Below are positions 7,163-8,484 of a stretch of 8,484 bases of DNA, piece after piece (position 1 is the stretch's first letter; each line of letters begins with the position of its first letter). This DNA comes from Burkholderiales bacterium UBA2647 (GTDB lineage: Bacteria; Pseudomonadota; Gammaproteobacteria; Burkholderiales; Burkholderiaceae_E). Both the position numbers and the translations under genes were made by a program. A model generated the notes under the pieces. It ran no database searches. It worked only from the letters and a program-made list of their open reading frames with translations, and had not been told where the DNA came from. The stretch covers positions 1,081 through 9,564 of the forward strand of contig DENJ01000003.1 of the NCBI GenBank assembly GCA_002359635.1, written 5' to 3'.

Positions 7163-7660
7163 ATGAAATATATCGGTATTATGTTTATATTAACCGGATG
7201 GTTATTAAGTTCCGGGGCAGTGCAAGCGCATGGCAGTAGCCACCACGGTGCGGTATCACCCAAACATACGTCGGGAAACCGTGAGTTGAAGGCTTTTGGG
7301 CAGGCGGGTGATCCATCGAAGGTGTCAAGAGATATCCAAGTCTTTATGGACGACAAAATGCGCTTTGTGCCAGGAACTATCAATATCAACAAGGGTGAGA
7401 CCGTGCGGCTTCGCATCGAGAATCGTGGTGCCGTCATGCACGAGCTAGTTATTGGCACGCAAGATGAGTTGGTTGCACACGCCCAAATGATGCGGAAGAC
7501 TCCGGGCATGAAACACGATGCACCCTATATGGTCCATGTCAATCCTGGTCATACTGGCGAGATCATTTGGCAGTTTACTCAGTCGGGATCGTTTCAGTTT
7601 GCCTGTCTAATCCCTGGACATTTCGAGGCAGGGATGGTGGGTACGGTGGTTGTGAAATGA
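7163..7660 (+). CDS. Exported cupredoxin (type-1 copper protein, possibly CopI-like)
   Basis: The protein has 165 residues. The signal peptide is residues 1-22 (VQA|HGS), so the mature protein would start HGSSHHGA, a His-rich N-terminus. After a linker (about 31-55) comes a single cupredoxin domain (about 56-165). It has the strand FVPGTININKGETVRLRIEN, the first copper ligand His93 in VMHELVIG, and the ligand loop C148-LIPG-H153-FEAG-M158 (C-X4-H-X4-M). All four type-1 ligands (His, Cys, His, Met) are therefore present. A Met/His-rich insert (MMRKTPGMKH, about 109-118) may form an additional soft-metal site. The closest known type is the periplasmic cupredoxin of copper-resistance clusters such as CopI, but small cupredoxins are diverse and I do not assign the symbol. 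It probably acts as a periplasmic copper-binding or electron-transfer protein. Its opening codons are noticeably richer in A+T than the pump genes. Confidence 0.88.
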   Translation: MKYIGIMFILTGWLLSSGAVQAHGSSHHGAVSPKHTSGNRELKAFGQAGDPSKVSRDIQVFMDDKMRFVPGTININKGETVRLRIENRGAVMHELVIGTQDELVAHAQMMRKTPGMKHDAPYMVHVNPGHTGEIIWQFTQSGSFQFACLIPGHFEAGMVGTVVVK

Positions 7661-7840
7661 TGCCTTCGCATTCAACGAGCGTGTCGCTATGAGTTTATAG
7701 AGCCTGTGTACGGCATGAATCGATTCGGTGTCGCAAGCCTTCCTGCGATTCGTGGAGGTACGCTGGCCGGATAGTTACCGAGGCTACCGGTGGATCGAGA
7801 GGCTCGGCTTCGGCTGCATGACTTTCGCAGGCTGCTAACC
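7661..7840. other. Spacer without an intact gene
   Basis: I see no clear terminator after the cupredoxin stop. One frame is open from 7719 to the stop at 7836-7838 and translates to a plausible-looking stretch (RFVEVRWPDSYRGYRWIERL, within 7746-7805), but it has no start with a ribosome site and ends three bases before the frame of the decayed gene that follows. It may be a frameshifted 5' part of that gene. Confidence 0.4.
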
Positions 7841-8260
7841 ATGGCGCTTTTCGGTGCAATCATTGGAGAAGTGGTCTTGGCTTGGGGGCTTTAGCGAACC
7901 AGCGGGACAGGGGCTTCGCTGATGTTGACCTTGTAGGTATTGTTTACCGTGGTTCTTGTTTGGCGCTTCTATCGGGAAACGATGGGTCGGCGCGTTTTGG
8001 GGGCAGTCTTGCTGCTTTTAGCTGGGAGATTGTCTCTGATTCTAGATCGATCAAGAGATGTAACGAGCCAGTTTTTAGGACTGATCGCAATGAACTAGTC
8101 CCCAAAATGCGGATATCACGATCTCATGCCCAAGGGACTGCACAATCATTGGCACCGTCATGAGGCGGTAACGCACCACCACTCGCATGTACCGGATACA
8201 CACCACACCCACAGACATCAGTACGCTAAGTCGGAAAGTCGTTCTACTTTTCCAACTTAG
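7841..8260 (+). pseudogene. Decayed membrane protein gene with His-rich C-terminus
   Basis: Reading from ATG 7841 in one frame gives hydrophobic stretches (MALFGAIIGEVVLAWGL; VLFTVVLVWRF; GAVLLLLAGRLSLIL) followed by a His-rich end at 8138-8221 with 12 His in about 28 residues (LHNHWHRHEAV, THHHSHVPD, HHTHRH). The frame is broken by TAG at 7892, 7934 and 8096 and ends at TAG 8258-8260. Such alternating His clusters are very unlikely in non-coding DNA and resemble the His-rich tails of metal transporters or small metal-binding proteins. I cannot assign a family. A shorter reading from ATG 8126 would give an intact 44-residue His-rich peptide, but it has no ribosome binding site. The neighbouring efflux cassette fits a former metal-related role. 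Decay is the simplest reading; undetected sequencing errors or a real small gene are alternatives. Confidence 0.4.
8226..8260. repeat. Imperfect inverted repeat (hairpin)
   Basis: CTAAGTCGGAAAGT (8226-8239) pairs with ACTTTTCCAACTTAG (8246-8260) around a six-base loop, with one mismatch and one bulged T, giving 13 base pairs. No T-run follows, so it is not a standard intrinsic terminator in the + direction. It covers the end of the His-rich frame. Possible roles are an RNA stabilising structure or a remnant of a mobile-element end. Confidence 0.5.
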
Positions 8261-8484
8261 AGGGGAAGAGAATTCTGAGTCACGCGATGATCCATTAGGT
8301 GTCAAGAGCCCACCACTAGTAAGTCGACATGTTCAATTAACCTTCACTCGGCATCTAAAATTTAACGCGGCACTGCGGATTGAATTACGACAAATCTAGT
8401 GACTTCGTAACAACGTAAGTAGTTGATTTATAAGGAATTGTAACCTACATATTGTTATAAGATTTAGGAAAATGTGTAATTGGT
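8261..8484. other. A+T-rich non-coding stretch, nothing identified
   Basis: No convincing gene on either strand. The last 80 bases are strongly A+T-rich; TTGATT (8423-8428) and TACATA (8446-8451), spaced 17 bases, are a very weak promoter-like pair. A small imperfect hairpin (ACTTCG...CGTAAGT, 8402-8420) is also visible. A regulatory region for a gene beyond the window is possible but not shown. Confidence 0.4.

Noticed and set aside
7882..8163. Open frame of 93 residues after the cupredoxin gene
   Set aside because: It has no ribosome site, no motif and mixed composition, and it overlaps a different frame whose His-rich translation is far more protein-like.
8075..8305. Reverse-strand open frame of 76 residues
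   Set aside because: It is antisense to the His-rich frame; its Val/Met/Arg content is what complementary His codons produce. No start signal.
7661..8484. tRNA, CRISPR or insertion sequence in the gene-free tail
   Set aside because: No T-loop-like GGTTCGA context with a cloverleaf, no regularly spaced repeats, and no transposase-like frame were found.

Overview
The window carries one heavy-metal efflux cassette, all on the + strand, followed by about 800 bases with no intact gene. The codon use, the family-level sequences and the RND/outer-membrane architecture point to a Gram-negative proteobacterium, probably beta- or gammaproteobacterial. The genus cannot be told from the sequence. The spacer and downstream DNA are visibly richer in A+T than the efflux genes, which fits an accessory (island- or plasmid-type) location, but no transposase, integrase or replication gene is present.

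Layout: (1) 52-408, a small His-rich exported protein resembling the CzcI-type proteins that head czc clusters; (2) 510-1802, a CzcC-like outer-membrane factor; (3) 1799-2398, a periplasmic protein with one C-terminal membrane anchor, of no family I can name; (4) 2395-3522, a CzcB-like periplasmic adaptor; (5) 3539-6679, a CzcA/CusA-family RND proton antiporter; (6) 6749-7129, a small exported protein of unknown family; (7) 7163-7660, an exported cupredoxin with a complete type-1 copper ligand set. Genes 2-3 and 3-4 overlap by ATGA. The others are 16 to 101 bases apart, so 2-5 are almost certainly one transcription unit and 6-7 are probably part of it.

How it likely works: the RND pump in the inner membrane, the adaptor and the outer-membrane channel form a tripartite complex that exports a metal cation from periplasm (and perhaps cytoplasm) to the outside. 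The other four proteins are all exported and carry histidines, so they look like periplasmic metal sensors, buffers or chaperones. The most distinctive observation is that the unnamed gene 3 and the adaptor have nearly the same first 13 residues after their predicted signal-peptidase sites (GPGxHGPxGEHLD). The RND TM4 signature (GELVDDAVVDVEN) is neither the classical Zn/Co/Cd CzcA form nor the Cu/Ag CusA form; from memory it matches the subgroup called HME5. The metal specificity is therefore open, and the copper-type cupredoxin beside it adds to the question.

The tail (7661-8484) holds no intact gene. One reading frame from about 7841 to 8260 encodes hydrophobic stretches and then a strikingly His-rich end, but three stop codons interrupt it, so it reads as the decayed remains of a metal-related membrane protein. 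Its last bases form an imperfect hairpin. The final 220 bases are A+T-rich with nothing identifiable.
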